NCBI GenBank assembly: GCA_018062085.1 | Contig: JAGOSY010000004.1 | Coordinates: 276,568-340,567, forward strand | Length of the DNA: 64,000 bases | Source of the DNA: a bacterium | Lineage (GTDB): Bacteria; Cyanobacteriota; Vampirovibrionia; Obscuribacterales; Obscuribacteraceae | Direction: 5' to 3' | Shown: piece by piece, positions 32,180 through 41,713 of the stretch | Layout: the number at the start of each line of letters is the position of its first letter | Numbering within the stretch: the stretch's first letter is position 1 | Position numbers and translations under genes: made by a program | Notes under the pieces: generated by a model | Database searches by the model: none | Told to the model about the DNA's origin: nothing | Seen by the model: the letters and a program-made list of their open reading frames with translations, nothing else

Positions 32180-33004
32180 ATGTCAACCACTAAGAAAACC
32201 AAAGAAAAACCAATTGCCCCTCAGTCGCCAGTAGGAATTATTGATAGCCACGCCCATGTGGTCAACGAATACTTTCAAGGTGAGCGAGAAGAGACCTTAG
32301 AGCGGGCATTTGCCAGTGGAGTGCACACTCTGATTAATCCAGCGGTGTCAGTCGAAGGGCTCGATGAGCTTTTAGACCTAATCGAAAGGCGACCAAATAT
32401 AAATGTATACGGAGCAGCCGGGCAGCATCCCCATGAAGCCAAACATTGGTGCGATAGCCACAAAGAAAAGGTGTTGGCAGCGCTCAAGCACAAGAAGATG
32501 GTGGCGGTAGGCGAGTGCGGCCTAGACTTTTACTATAACAATAGCAGCCGCGATGAGCAGCTCAAGGCCTTTCGTGAGCAAATTACCATAGCAGTTGAGC
32601 TAGACAAACCAGTAATTGTGCACTGCCGCGACGCCTGGGAAGAGACATTTGCTCTTCTTGGCGAAGCTCACGGCAAGGTACGCGGAGTTTTCCATTGCTT
32701 TACTGGTGGGCCGGAACATCTTGAAGCAATTGCCAAGCTTGATTTCTATGTTTCTTTTTCAGGCATTCTTACCTATAGCAAAGCCACCAATATTCAAGAG
32801 GCTGCCGCCCTCGTGCCTCAAGACCGCATGCTGGTCGAGACCGACTGCCCATTTTTGTCACCGCAGAAAGTTCGCGGTGAACGCAACGAGCCAGCCTTTG
32901 TCTGGTGGACAGCAGATAAACTAGCGACCTTACGCGGCAGCAGCCTCGACGAGACAGCGGCACAAGTTAGTGCCAATACCAAAGCGCTGTTCCGGCTGCC
33001 ATGA
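32180..33004 (+). CDS. tatD: TatD-family metal-dependent deoxyribonuclease
   Basis: A 274-residue amidohydrolase-fold nuclease. Metal ligands are visible in order: IDSHAHVV, GECGLDFYY (Glu), VIVHCRDAWE, GVFHCFTGG and LVETDCPFLSP (Asp). TatD acts as a 3'-5' DNase and in DNA repair or fragmentation. ATG 32180 has AGGA upstream; a TTG at 32165 would add five residues. Its stop overlaps the next gene's start (ATGA), so the kinase cluster downstream is translationally coupled to it. Confidence 0.9.
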   Translation: MSTTKKTKEKPIAPQSPVGIIDSHAHVVNEYFQGEREETLERAFASGVHTLINPAVSVEGLDELLDLIERRPNINVYGAAGQHPHEAKHWCDSHKEKVLAALKHKKMVAVGECGLDFYYNNSSRDEQLKAFREQITIAVELDKPVIVHCRDAWEETFALLGEAHGKVRGVFHCFTGGPEHLEAIAKLDFYVSFSGILTYSKATNIQEAAALVPQDRMLVETDCPFLSPQKVRGERNEPAFVWWTADKLATLRGSSLDETAAQVSANTKALFRLP

Positions 33005-35067
33005 AGGCTGCTGCGAAAATCGAGCTTAACGGGCCGGGCGAGAGAAAATTCTTAACTGGTCTTCTTCTCTGCATGCCCATTTGGATGGCATCAATTTTCA
33101 TTGTGCCCTGGGCCTTTGCCGTGGGTCTAATAGGCTTCTACAAAATTCTGTGCGTGTCCTGCAATCATCTAATTTTCAAAGCAGATCGTTTACTTCTACC
33201 AGGACCATTTAGGCAAACCTGCCAATACAAGGACATCAGCAGAATAGCGATGGAGGACAATGGCAGGTTTCTAAGATTTGAAACAATGACCGCTGGAAAC
33301 TTCACCATCAAAAAAGTTGAAATATCGGGCCTAAACGAAGAATCAGCAGCTGCTCTCTGGACCCAGCTCGCTACCAAAGCTCGCAATGCTAAGATCGACA
33401 GTGAGGTTAGAGATAGCCTAATCAATTGGCGATACCAGAGCCTTTGCTTGAGCAATCACACAGCTAAAATATCGGTTATTTCATCAACAGCTGATAATTT
33501 GGCCGCTAGTTCAGCAAGCACTGTTGTGCCAGCTAAACCAAGCAACAAAGTTCTGATTCTTAACTTCAACGAGCACGAAAGATATTCGCAAATGAGCGTC
33601 TATCTAAATGCCTGCGGGAAAGTCGCTCTGCGCTGCTGGACAGCCTTTTGGCTACTTGCTGGAATTATAGGGACAATATCATTCCTCTTTTCGGCAGAGG
33701 CTTTCAACCTTGAACAATCAGTGCAAGACCTAGTAATTCATATTTTGTTCATCCTCACCCTGCCTATCTACTTTATTGTCTCGACGGCAATTTCTCAATT
33801 TGCCAATATCTACGCCACAATCCTTTTAGCAGCTATGGCAATTGGTCTCTTCGTTTATCTCGCACTGAATGAACAAGAACCTAACACTATAACCTTCAAC
33901 GATATCGGGTTTGTTCTCTTAAGAAGAACCTCTTTCAGCCAAACCCATCTGCGTGCCACCGATTGGTCAAAGATCACGGCAGTAAAAATGGTAATGCCGC
34001 AAAGTTCTTCTAGCAAGCTGAGAGGAGCTGCAATTGAAATAATGACATTTGACAAAGAGACGCAGGCATCGATCAGAATACCAATTGGTGCTTTTTCTAG
34101 TACTGTGAAAAGAAAGCATTTTCTGGAATTACTAACCAATCTAAATGAAGCGGCAGAGATAGACGAACTTGTGCTAGAGACATTGAGCCCACGTGCTGAA
34201 GAGTCATACACAAGCCTTTGGCTCAATGCCATTGAAGCAGCTCCCCAGCTAGGCCAGCTGCTTCCCCTGGCACCAGGCAGCAGACTTACACATCGCAATT
34301 TATTGATCGAAAAGCAGTTCGCTACGGGCGGTCAGGCAGTCACTTATCTAGCAACTCTAGAATCAGAATCAAAAGTAATACTGAAAGAATTTCTTTTGCC
34401 ATTATTTATTGAATCGGCTCGCAAGAAAACAATAGAACGATTTGAGCGCGATGCCAAACTTCTAAAAAATCTTGACCATCCACAAATTGTAAAGCTACAT
34501 GACTTTTTCATCGAAGATTCGCGCGCCTTCCTCATGCTTGAATATATTGAAGGAATAAGTTTGAAAGAAAAAATTGACAAAGACGGCAAGCGAACTGAGC
34601 AAGAAGCCATCAATTTAGCTCTGCAAATGGCAACAATTCTAAGCTATCTACACAGCAGCACACCGCCAGTAGTGCATCGCGATTTCACTCCAGAAAATCT
34701 CATACTGAACGCAGGTGGTGTACTAAAGCTGATTGACTTCGATGTTGCCCTAGAAGCAGATCACTTAAACGAACAACATAACGCCGCTGGCAAAACACAC
34801 TACTTACCCCCAGAGCAGTTTCGTGGTCAACCCTGCCCGCAAAGCGACATCTATGCAATGGGTGCCACGCTCTTCTTCATCACTACAGCTACGGATCCAG
34901 AACCTATGCAGCGCAATCGACCCCAAACAGTAGTGCCAGAAATTTCGACTAGCTTAGATCAATTTATTGCTACTTGCACCGAACCAGAAGTAGAGAAGCG
35001 CTATCAAACTGCCAGCGAATTAACTGCAACGATAGAAGTTCTTGCCAAGTCTAGAGAGCTAAACTAG
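33001..35067 (+). CDS. membrane Ser/Thr protein kinase, A-type, DFD variant
   Basis: A 688-residue protein. N-terminal half: membrane segments near residues 18-50 and in the 205-290 region. Each is followed by a small beta-rich module (LFKADRLLLPGPFRQTCQYKDISRI, and near 295-385 ATDWSKITAVKMV) that could be PH-like. C-terminal kinase about 430-680: Lys462 in VILKE, HRDFTPEN with Asp561 and Asn566, Asp579 in DFD (not DFG), and PPEQFRG in the APE position. The Gly-loop is degenerate (FATGGQAVTYLA). Catalytic Lys and both Asp are kept, so activity is plausible but unproven. Start overlaps tatD (ATGA). Paralogue at 36520. Confidence 0.85.
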   Translation: MKAAAKIELNGPGERKFLTGLLLCMPIWMASIFIVPWAFAVGLIGFYKILCVSCNHLIFKADRLLLPGPFRQTCQYKDISRIAMEDNGRFLRFETMTAGNFTIKKVEISGLNEESAAALWTQLATKARNAKIDSEVRDSLINWRYQSLCLSNHTAKISVISSTADNLAASSASTVVPAKPSNKVLILNFNEHERYSQMSVYLNACGKVALRCWTAFWLLAGIIGTISFLFSAEAFNLEQSVQDLVIHILFILTLPIYFIVSTAISQFANIYATILLAAMAIGLFVYLALNEQEPNTITFNDIGFVLLRRTSFSQTHLRATDWSKITAVKMVMPQSSSSKLRGAAIEIMTFDKETQASIRIPIGAFSSTVKRKHFLELLTNLNEAAEIDELVLETLSPRAEESYTSLWLNAIEAAPQLGQLLPLAPGSRLTHRNLLIEKQFATGGQAVTYLATLESESKVILKEFLLPLFIESARKKTIERFERDAKLLKNLDHPQIVKLHDFFIEDSRAFLMLEYIEGISLKEKIDKDGKRTEQEAINLALQMATILSYLHSSTPPVVHRDFTPENLILNAGGVLKLIDFDVALEADHLNEQHNAAGKTHYLPPEQFRGQPCPQSDIYAMGATLFFITTATDPEPMQRNRPQTVVPEISTSLDQFIATCTEPEVEKRYQTASELTATIEVLAKSRELN

Positions 35068-35081
35068 GAGAAAAGTTGACG

Positions 35082-36554
35082 ATGTCGGCCCAAGAGAAAA
35101 TCATTGCATACAACTCACTGCCGGCCAAAATTGCTTCGACGGCTTGCCAAGCCACCATGCCAATATGGGCTCTAATGCCAGCTATCTGGTGTATCCTTGC
35201 ATTAATAGCACTGCTATTTTTGCTAGGCAGTCACAGTTTGACCATAGAAAAATTTACAGGCGGAGCCTATTCAGTTATATTCGCCTCTCTTCTACTTGTA
35301 CTAGGCACGGTCGCCACCGGGCTATTGCAAGAGAGCAACATCATAGTCAGCCAAGACGGTCTTTTCATTCCGATTTTGACGAGTGCCAGCAATCACTTCG
35401 ATCGCTTCATCGAATGGCGCGACATTGAAAAAGTGATTCTGCAAGGCGAACTGACTAACATCGACAAAATGAAAATTCGAATGCTTACCGCAGGTGGTGG
35501 AGTAGTCACCTTGGGGCTCAACGGCCTGAGCGGCAATGATATTGAATATCTCCTAGTCAGTATGGCTAACTGGCTTCCCGATAGCATCCTCGACCCACAA
35601 ATTCACGAACTCAAAGAAGCATTATGGAATGCAGATGCTCTAGCCATCGGATCGAATCAAAACAAGACACTGAGCTTCACACAAATGTGGGAAGACGAAC
35701 TAACTAGTCGCTATTCCTCCACTGCTTACATTCCGTTAAATCCTGGTCAGCGCTTACAAGACAACAATCTAAAAGTAGTGCGGCAACTAGCCTTAGGCGG
35801 CTGGAGTGCCATTTATCTAGTGCAAGAAGCTAATACTAAACTCAAGGTATTAAAAGAGTCAGTAATTCCACCGGGCACCAGTGAAATTATCAAAGAGAAA
35901 GCACAATCGATGTTCTTGCGTGAAGCTCAACTGTTACTCAAACTTAGCCATCCGCAAATCGTGCAAGTCTACCAACACTTTGTCGAAGACAATCGGCACT
36001 ATCTTTTGCTCGACTACGTTAGTGGCCAAACAGTAAAGCAAGCAGTTAAACTTCAAGGTCCTTACCATCAATTAGACGTTGTCGACTATGGTAAACAGAT
36101 GGCTGTGATCTTAATCTATTTGCACAGTCAAACCCCACCTGTTTTGCACCGCGACCTGACACCAGACAATTTAATTATAGACAAGCAAAAATTGACACTA
36201 ATCGACTTTGGTGCTGCCAATGAAATGCTCGGCACGGCCACAGGCACCATGGTGGGCAAACAGAGCTATATTGCCCCGGAGCAATTTCAAGGCCATGCCA
36301 CAGCACAGAGCGACCTCTATGCCCTTGGGGCCACCCTCTATTTCATGCTGACTGGAGTTGAAGCAATACCGATGACTCAGTCTTCGCCGCAAAAGCTAGA
36401 GCCAGCTATATCGACAACGTTAAACAGACTTGTAGAAGAGTTAACAGCACAAGATCAAGCCAATAGACCCGCTTCGGCAAATGAGCTAAAGGCCAGACTC
36501 ACGGCAGTTTTAAACGAAAGTGGCAAGGGCATTAAAGAAGAGAGTTATCTGTGA
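35082..36554 (+). CDS. membrane Ser/Thr protein kinase, B-type
   Basis: A 490-residue protein from ATG 35082 (a TTG at 35076 with GGAG close upstream is also possible). Residues about 15-90 hold two or three membrane helices, followed by one beta-rich module (NIIVSQDGLFIP, FDRFIEWRDIEKVILQGE) and a C-terminal kinase from about 210. Key residues: KVLKES Lys, HRDLTPDN with Asp358, DFG at 375-377, APEQFQG. The usual Lys after HRDL is Thr, as in the A-type kinases. Fourteen bases after the A-type gene; the next A-type gene overlaps its end by 35 bases. Close paralogue at 38655. Confidence 0.87.
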   Translation: MSAQEKIIAYNSLPAKIASTACQATMPIWALMPAIWCILALIALLFLLGSHSLTIEKFTGGAYSVIFASLLLVLGTVATGLLQESNIIVSQDGLFIPILTSASNHFDRFIEWRDIEKVILQGELTNIDKMKIRMLTAGGGVVTLGLNGLSGNDIEYLLVSMANWLPDSILDPQIHELKEALWNADALAIGSNQNKTLSFTQMWEDELTSRYSSTAYIPLNPGQRLQDNNLKVVRQLALGGWSAIYLVQEANTKLKVLKESVIPPGTSEIIKEKAQSMFLREAQLLLKLSHPQIVQVYQHFVEDNRHYLLLDYVSGQTVKQAVKLQGPYHQLDVVDYGKQMAVILIYLHSQTPPVLHRDLTPDNLIIDKQKLTLIDFGAANEMLGTATGTMVGKQSYIAPEQFQGHATAQSDLYALGATLYFMLTGVEAIPMTQSSPQKLEPAISTTLNRLVEELTAQDQANRPASANELKARLTAVLNESGKGIKEESYL

Positions 36555-38625
36555 GTATAAGATCACGGCGAGAAAGAAATCTAGAGATTCAAAAATAAAT
36601 CTAAGCGGCAGCGGCGAGCAGTTTCAGCTGCGAGTCTTGACTGTCCTAATTCCAATCTGGCTGTTAGTGCTGCCTGGAATTCTTGTTGTAACCCACGACA
36701 CACTCTGGGCACTTGGCATAATTGTTGTAGTCGTGGCCTGCGCCATGAGCTTTGTCTTCCTTCTCAAAAACCAACTTACCTTCCGCCAAGACGAGCTCAA
36801 ACTGCCCGGTTTCTGGGGACCCACTCTCAAATACAGTGAAATCAAACGTATCTATTTCGAAAGCTTCAATAAGCTCTGCATAGAAGCAAATACTGAAATT
36901 GGTCCGTTCAAGCAGCGTGTCGAAGTCAGTGGCCTATCTCGAGAATCTGCCGAGATCCTGTGGGCACTGCTGGCAACAAAACTTAGGTCAGCTGAAATTA
37001 GCTCTAGCGTGCGTGAGCGCTGCAAAAACTGGGTAGGGGCCGTTGAGAATCTGAACTTAATCTTGCCAGCTAGTGCAGAAATGGCCATGATTGAACCAGC
37101 TCCGCGCGAATTGCAGCTTCTAGTCGATATTAAAGCTCATAGCCGACTCAAACAGATGCTTTCATATATGAGCATTTATGAAACCACTGGCTACCGCACT
37201 TGGACGATATTCTGGTTTGGCAGCGCCGGGTTGGCCGCCACAGCCTGGCTCGCTCGCATGGTCTTGCCGCCAAGTATGCTTACTGCACTAAAAGGCTCAC
37301 TTGCGGCACAATGGCTTGAACAGTTTATTGCAGGGCTGTTCTCGATTTGGGAACCAGCAATCGCACTGACACAGGTTATATTTGCCAATGCTTTTGGCGC
37401 CTGCGGCTATTTTGCCTTGATACTACTAGCTTGCTACTACACCATTAGAACCTGGTCTGAACCAGACAGCGCCTTTATTGACCATCTAGGCATCACCGCT
37501 CAGCTTAAGACTCCCACCGGTAGCGTCCCTCAAGAGCACTTGAGTTGGCAGTCGATTGCCTCAATAAAGCTACTAACCAATAAGCGTGAATCAAAAGCTA
37601 GCTCCACTGTGCAGTTCAATTCGCGCAGTGACCGCTTGCCGATTGAAATACCCTTGCGAGCGTTCTCTGGCGAAAACCGCGAACGGCTTCTGGAGGCTCT
37701 AGAGTCGTGGGGCAAGAAAATTACAATTGATCCCAAACTACTAGAAGCATTAGCTAGTCAAACAGATAGCAGCTACACAGAGCTTTGGCTGGCCTCCCTA
37801 GATGCGGCACCACAGTTGAAGCAATTGACACCATTAAATGAGAAAGAAAGGCTAAGCCACCACGGCCTAGAAATTGAAAAACTCTTAGCAAGCGGTGGCC
37901 AAGGTGTTACTTATATAGCCCGATGGAGCGACAAGCCTAACTCACCGAGGGTGGTACTGAAAGAGATAATCATCCCAATTTATGTTGAAAAAGCTCGACT
38001 GCGAGTGGCTGAACGCTTCGAGCGTGATGCCAAACTCTTAAAGAGCCTAGACCATCCGAAAATTGTCAAACTCCACGACTTCTTCATCGAAGAACATCGG
38101 GCCTTTCTTATGCTGGAATATATTGAAGGAACAACTTTACAAGAAGAAGTACAGCTACATGGGGCTATAGCTGAAGCTGATGTTCTCAAATTGGCTCGGC
38201 AGATGCTCGACATTCTAGACTACCTTCACAGCCGCACACCGCCAGTAGTGCACCGAGATTTTACTCCAGATAATTTGATGGTTAACGACGAAAGTGAGGT
38301 TAAACTTATAGACTTCGACGTTGCCCTTCAAGCAGAGGAGGCAGTAAAAAGCAAAGTAACTATTGTCGGCAAACAAAACTTCTTGCCCCCTGAGCAGTTT
38401 CGTGGACATCCTTGTCCACAAAGCGATATTTATGCCCTTGGTGCCACGCTCTATTTTCTCTTAACCGCCAGAGAACCGGATGCACTAGACTCGTGTCATC
38501 CACAATATGTCACTGACAAGGTTTCAGATCGCCTAGATGCCTTCGTTGCCCGTTGCACTGAACCAGAGTTGAAACGGCGCTTTCGCAATATCGCTGATAT
38601 GCGCCAAGATCTAGATGAGATTTAA
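36520..38625 (+). CDS. membrane Ser/Thr protein kinase, A'-type, DFD variant (paralogue of 33001-35067)
   Basis: A 701-residue protein with the same plan as the kinase at 33001: membrane segments near residues 40-85 and about 225-320, two beta-rich modules (LTFRQDELKLPGFWGP, EHLSWQSIASIKLL) and a C-terminal kinase. Motifs: ERFERDAKLLKSLDHPKIVKLHDFF, HRDFTPDN (Asp580), DFD at 598-600, PPEQFRG. The start GTG 36520 lies inside the end of the B-type gene (35-base overlap). No later ATG/GTG/TTG exists in frame before the conserved INLSG, so the overlap appears real. The ribosome site is weak, consistent with coupling. Confidence 0.85.
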   Translation: MARALKKRVICEYKITARKKSRDSKINLSGSGEQFQLRVLTVLIPIWLLVLPGILVVTHDTLWALGIIVVVVACAMSFVFLLKNQLTFRQDELKLPGFWGPTLKYSEIKRIYFESFNKLCIEANTEIGPFKQRVEVSGLSRESAEILWALLATKLRSAEISSSVRERCKNWVGAVENLNLILPASAEMAMIEPAPRELQLLVDIKAHSRLKQMLSYMSIYETTGYRTWTIFWFGSAGLAATAWLARMVLPPSMLTALKGSLAAQWLEQFIAGLFSIWEPAIALTQVIFANAFGACGYFALILLACYYTIRTWSEPDSAFIDHLGITAQLKTPTGSVPQEHLSWQSIASIKLLTNKRESKASSTVQFNSRSDRLPIEIPLRAFSGENRERLLEALESWGKKITIDPKLLEALASQTDSSYTELWLASLDAAPQLKQLTPLNEKERLSHHGLEIEKLLASGGQGVTYIARWSDKPNSPRVVLKEIIIPIYVEKARLRVAERFERDAKLLKSLDHPKIVKLHDFFIEEHRAFLMLEYIEGTTLQEEVQLHGAIAEADVLKLARQMLDILDYLHSRTPPVVHRDFTPDNLMVNDESEVKLIDFDVALQAEEAVKSKVTIVGKQNFLPPEQFRGHPCPQSDIYALGATLYFLLTAREPDALDSCHPQYVTDKVSDRLDAFVARCTEPELKRRFRNIADMRQDLDEI

Positions 38626-38654
38626 AACTGATTTGGAAGAGAAATAGCAGAATA

Positions 38655-40082
38655 ATGGCTCAAGAAAAAATCATTATCTATGACTCACTACCAGCAAAAG
38701 CGGGGCTAGCTCTTTGCACATTGACACTGCCACTTTGGGGCCTAATTGCCCCTGTAATACTTGCAGTACTTTCAATTGGTTGTCTCTTTGCTCTTTTCTA
38801 CGGTGTGTTACCCCAAGCAATCGGCATCATGGGCAATTGCCTAGCTCTTGCCCTATTCTTCTTAGGCGGGGTATTAATCACCGGTATCTTTAGCGAAAGC
38901 AACATCACTGTCAGCCAAGAAGGTCTTACGCTGCCAGCTCTCACTAGTTTCACCAATAAATTTGACCGCTTCATAGAATGGGGCGATGTAGAGAAAGTCA
39001 CTCTATTGGGAGACAATTTGACCAATTTGAATTCACTGAAGCTGCATATAAAGGTTCAATCCGGCGGGTTTGCAGTGATTGGTCTAAATGGCCTTGTGGC
39101 TAACGACATCGAATATATCTTAGTCAGTATGGCCAATTGGCTACCAGCAAAGGCACTAGACAGCAAACTAGAGCAACTTAAAGAACTGCTCTGGAACTCA
39201 AGCTCCGCAGGCGATGCCAAAGCAGGCACTTTGCTGAGCTTTACCAGCATGTGGGAAGACGAGCTCACTAGCCGCTTTGCCGCGAGCGCCTATGTACCCC
39301 TCAACCCCGGCCAAAAGCTGCAAGATGGCAATCTCAAAGTAATCAGACAAATGGCTCTAGGTGGTTGGTCGGCAGTTTATCTGGTGCAAGAAGCAAATAC
39401 TAAACTGCGTGTTTTAAAAGAGTCGGTCATACCACCAAGGGTCAACGCCAAGTTAAAAGAAAAAGCCCAATCAATGTTCCTGCGAGAGGCTCACCTCTTG
39501 CTCAAACTTGAACACCCAAGAATTGTTCGAGTGCACGAACACTTTACTGAAGATGAACGACACTATCTTTTGCTCGACTATATTAGTGGGCAGAACATCA
39601 GACAGATAGTCACTCTACAGGGTGCCTACCACCAGCTCGATGTCATTGACTATGCTAAACAACTTTGTGACGTGCTGCACTTTCTCCATAGCCAAGAGCC
39701 CGTGATTCTGCACCGCGATCTTACACCAGACAATCTAGTTGTCGACAGCGACGGCAAACTGATGCTCATAGACTTTGGCGCAGCCAACGAATTAATAGGC
39801 ACAGCTACAGGCACTTTAGTAGGTAAACAGTGTTACATATCACCAGAACAATTTCGCGGCCATCCAAACGAATCAAGTGACCTCTATGCCCTCGGTGCCA
39901 GTCTGTTCTTTATGCTCACTGGTCGCGACCCTGAACCACTAACACAGTCTTCCCCGCGCGAAGTCGAGATAAATGTAAGCGATAAGCTCGACAAGCTTGT
40001 GCAAAGCCTGACAGCACAAGACCACAAAGAAAGACCAGCTTCAGCGGCGGAAGCTAAGCAGACTCTGAATGAACTGGGGTAA
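38655..40082 (+). CDS. membrane Ser/Thr protein kinase, B'-type (paralogue of 35082-36554)
   Basis: A 475-residue protein: two or three N-terminal membrane helices (about 12-80), a beta-rich module (NITVSQEGLTLP, FDRFIEWGDVEKVTLLG) and a kinase domain with KLRVLKES Lys, HRDLTPDN (Asp355), DFG (373-375) and SPEQFRG. Sequence agreement with the B-type gene is high over the whole length, including TSMWEDELTSRF and LNPGQKLQDGNLKV, indicating a duplication of the A-B pair. It ends the plus-strand kinase run and faces the minus-strand kinase at 40171; the 89-base gap has no evident terminator. Confidence 0.87.
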   Translation: MAQEKIIIYDSLPAKAGLALCTLTLPLWGLIAPVILAVLSIGCLFALFYGVLPQAIGIMGNCLALALFFLGGVLITGIFSESNITVSQEGLTLPALTSFTNKFDRFIEWGDVEKVTLLGDNLTNLNSLKLHIKVQSGGFAVIGLNGLVANDIEYILVSMANWLPAKALDSKLEQLKELLWNSSSAGDAKAGTLLSFTSMWEDELTSRFAASAYVPLNPGQKLQDGNLKVIRQMALGGWSAVYLVQEANTKLRVLKESVIPPRVNAKLKEKAQSMFLREAHLLLKLEHPRIVRVHEHFTEDERHYLLLDYISGQNIRQIVTLQGAYHQLDVIDYAKQLCDVLHFLHSQEPVILHRDLTPDNLVVDSDGKLMLIDFGAANELIGTATGTLVGKQCYISPEQFRGHPNESSDLYALGASLFFMLTGRDPEPLTQSSPREVEINVSDKLDKLVQSLTAQDHKERPASAAEAKQTLNELG

Positions 40083-40170
40083 ATGAAGGTTGGCTATCCC
40101 TAGTTTATCCGCATCGGCTTGGCAGAAAATAGCTGACAAAATACCGATAATATGCCGACAAATTTCAAGC

Positions 40171-41712
40171 CTAATTGCGCACTCGAGGAGTCCAACGGCG
40201 CAACAAGTGTTGCGCTTGGGCAGAAGACTTTGCTTTTGGCGTAACCTTTTTCAAAAGCTCAACGGCCCGGTTGTAGTTGCCATTTTTGGCGTACTGCATT
40301 GCCATCTGCACATAGGCATCAGCAAGAGTATCATTGTATTCAGGCATCAAGGCTTTTTCTTTCTGCAAGCGCTCAAGCACTGTCACGCCTTCTTCACAGC
40401 GGCCACGACTAATTAAAATAGAAGCGTTCTTAGCCTCGTCATTGGCCTTGTAGTAGGTACCAAATTGGTAGCAACCAAAGACAATGAGACCGCCTAGTGC
40501 AAGGGAACGAAGAACCATCATGGTCTTAGCGGCTGATCCGCGGCCCTTCTTGTTTTTCACCGGTTTAGCCTGTGGGCCCCAATCAAGCAGAGCATTGGGA
40601 TCATTGAGAGCAGAATAACTATCTGAAGTTTCTGGTGCAGAAATACCATCATCGTTAGTTCTAAATACCAAGCCGCCCTTGCCCTGAAATGGAATCCAAT
40701 TCTCTGGTGGAGCAACGCTAACAGTCTTCTGCCGACCGTTGCAGGCAGCTTGAATATCTTCCCAAAGTTCTTCAGCACTCTGCTGTCGATCATTTGGGTT
40801 CTTGGACATGGCCTTCATGATAACGTCATTTATTTCTTTAGGGAAAGTCACTTGCTCATTGACTGACCCCATAGATGGTGCCTGATTATTGACATGCATC
40901 AACATCAAGGCCATTAAATCATCAGCAGCAAACGGTCTCCTTCCAGTTAGAGTTTCAAAGAAAACCACACCCATCGAATAAATATCGGTGCGATAGTCAA
41001 CATCAACACCACGGCATTGTTCTGGGCTCATATAGGCAGGCGAGCCACAAACTTTTCCTTCAATAGTCAAAGAAGCCGAGGTGGCACCGGTATCGGTCCA
41101 CATTTTTGCTACGCCAAAATCGAGCACTCTAACAGCATTCTTCTTTATCAGATCAGGGGCATCAAGATTGCCATCAATATCGACTTCTTCAAGCACGATG
41201 TTTTCTGGTTTAAGGTCGCGGTGAATTACGCGGCTGCGATGGGCTTCACCAACCGCGGCACAAACCTGAGAGAAGAGCGGTAGGGCTTGTTTAAGGTCAA
41301 CAAAACCACGTTTACGAAGAACGTCAGAGAGAGTCACCCCGTTTAATAACTCGGTGACAATATAAGGCTGCCCTTCATCAACAACACCAAAGTCATAAAG
41401 CCGAATAATATTCGGATGACTCAGACGGCTTACGGCCTTAGCTTCGCGATGGAAGCGCTTAACAGAATCTGAATTACTACCGAGAAAATGATGCAGCAAT
41501 TTAACTGCCATCTCGCGCCCAGTAGACTCTTGAATGGCCTTATAAACCACACCCATAGAGCCCTTACCGACAGGGCAGAGAATGCGATATTTTTCACCCA
41601 AGACTTTGCCAATTACAGGATCGTCTGGCACCGAAATAAGCTTTGCACCGTCATCGGGACACTGCTCAAAATCGCCTTGAAAGTGAGTGTTACACTGAAG
41701 ACAAAGCTTCAT
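40171..41712 (-). CDS. Ser/Thr protein kinase with N-terminal Cys module, C-terminal membrane anchor and TPR-like tail
   Basis: A 513-residue kinase of canonical type. Residues 1-25 form a Cys-rich module (CLQC then CPDDG, three Cys) common in this kind of bacterium. The kinase domain spans about 40-310 with VGKGSMGVVY, Lys71 (AVKLL), HRDLKPEN (Asp166), DFG (198-200) and SPEQCRG. A membrane helix follows near 398-418 (MMVLRSLALGGLIVFGCYQF), then a helical, TPR-like outer part ending at NYNRAVELLKKVTP. It starts one base after the stop of the long Ser-rich gene, so it is its operon partner. Most similar in motifs to the kinase at 45623. Confidence 0.9.
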   Translation of the reverse strand: MKLCLQCNTHFQGDFEQCPDDGAKLISVPDDPVIGKVLGEKYRILCPVGKGSMGVVYKAIQESTGREMAVKLLHHFLGSNSDSVKRFHREAKAVSRLSHPNIIRLYDFGVVDEGQPYIVTELLNGVTLSDVLRKRGFVDLKQALPLFSQVCAAVGEAHRSRVIHRDLKPENIVLEEVDIDGNLDAPDLIKKNAVRVLDFGVAKMWTDTGATSASLTIEGKVCGSPAYMSPEQCRGVDVDYRTDIYSMGVVFFETLTGRRPFAADDLMALMLMHVNNQAPSMGSVNEQVTFPKEINDVIMKAMSKNPNDRQQSAEELWEDIQAACNGRQKTVSVAPPENWIPFQGKGGLVFRTNDDGISAPETSDSYSALNDPNALLDWGPQAKPVKNKKGRGSAAKTMMVLRSLALGGLIVFGCYQFGTYYKANDEAKNASILISRGRCEEGVTVLERLQKEKALMPEYNDTLADAYVQMAMQYAKNGNYNRAVELLKKVTPKAKSSAQAQHLLRRWTPRVRN

Positions 41713-41713
41713 C

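Noticed and set aside
33001..38625. A-type kinases as dead pseudokinases
   Set aside because: Catalytic Lys, HRD Asp, Asn and the metal-binding Asp are present; the changed residues are not decisive for loss of activity.
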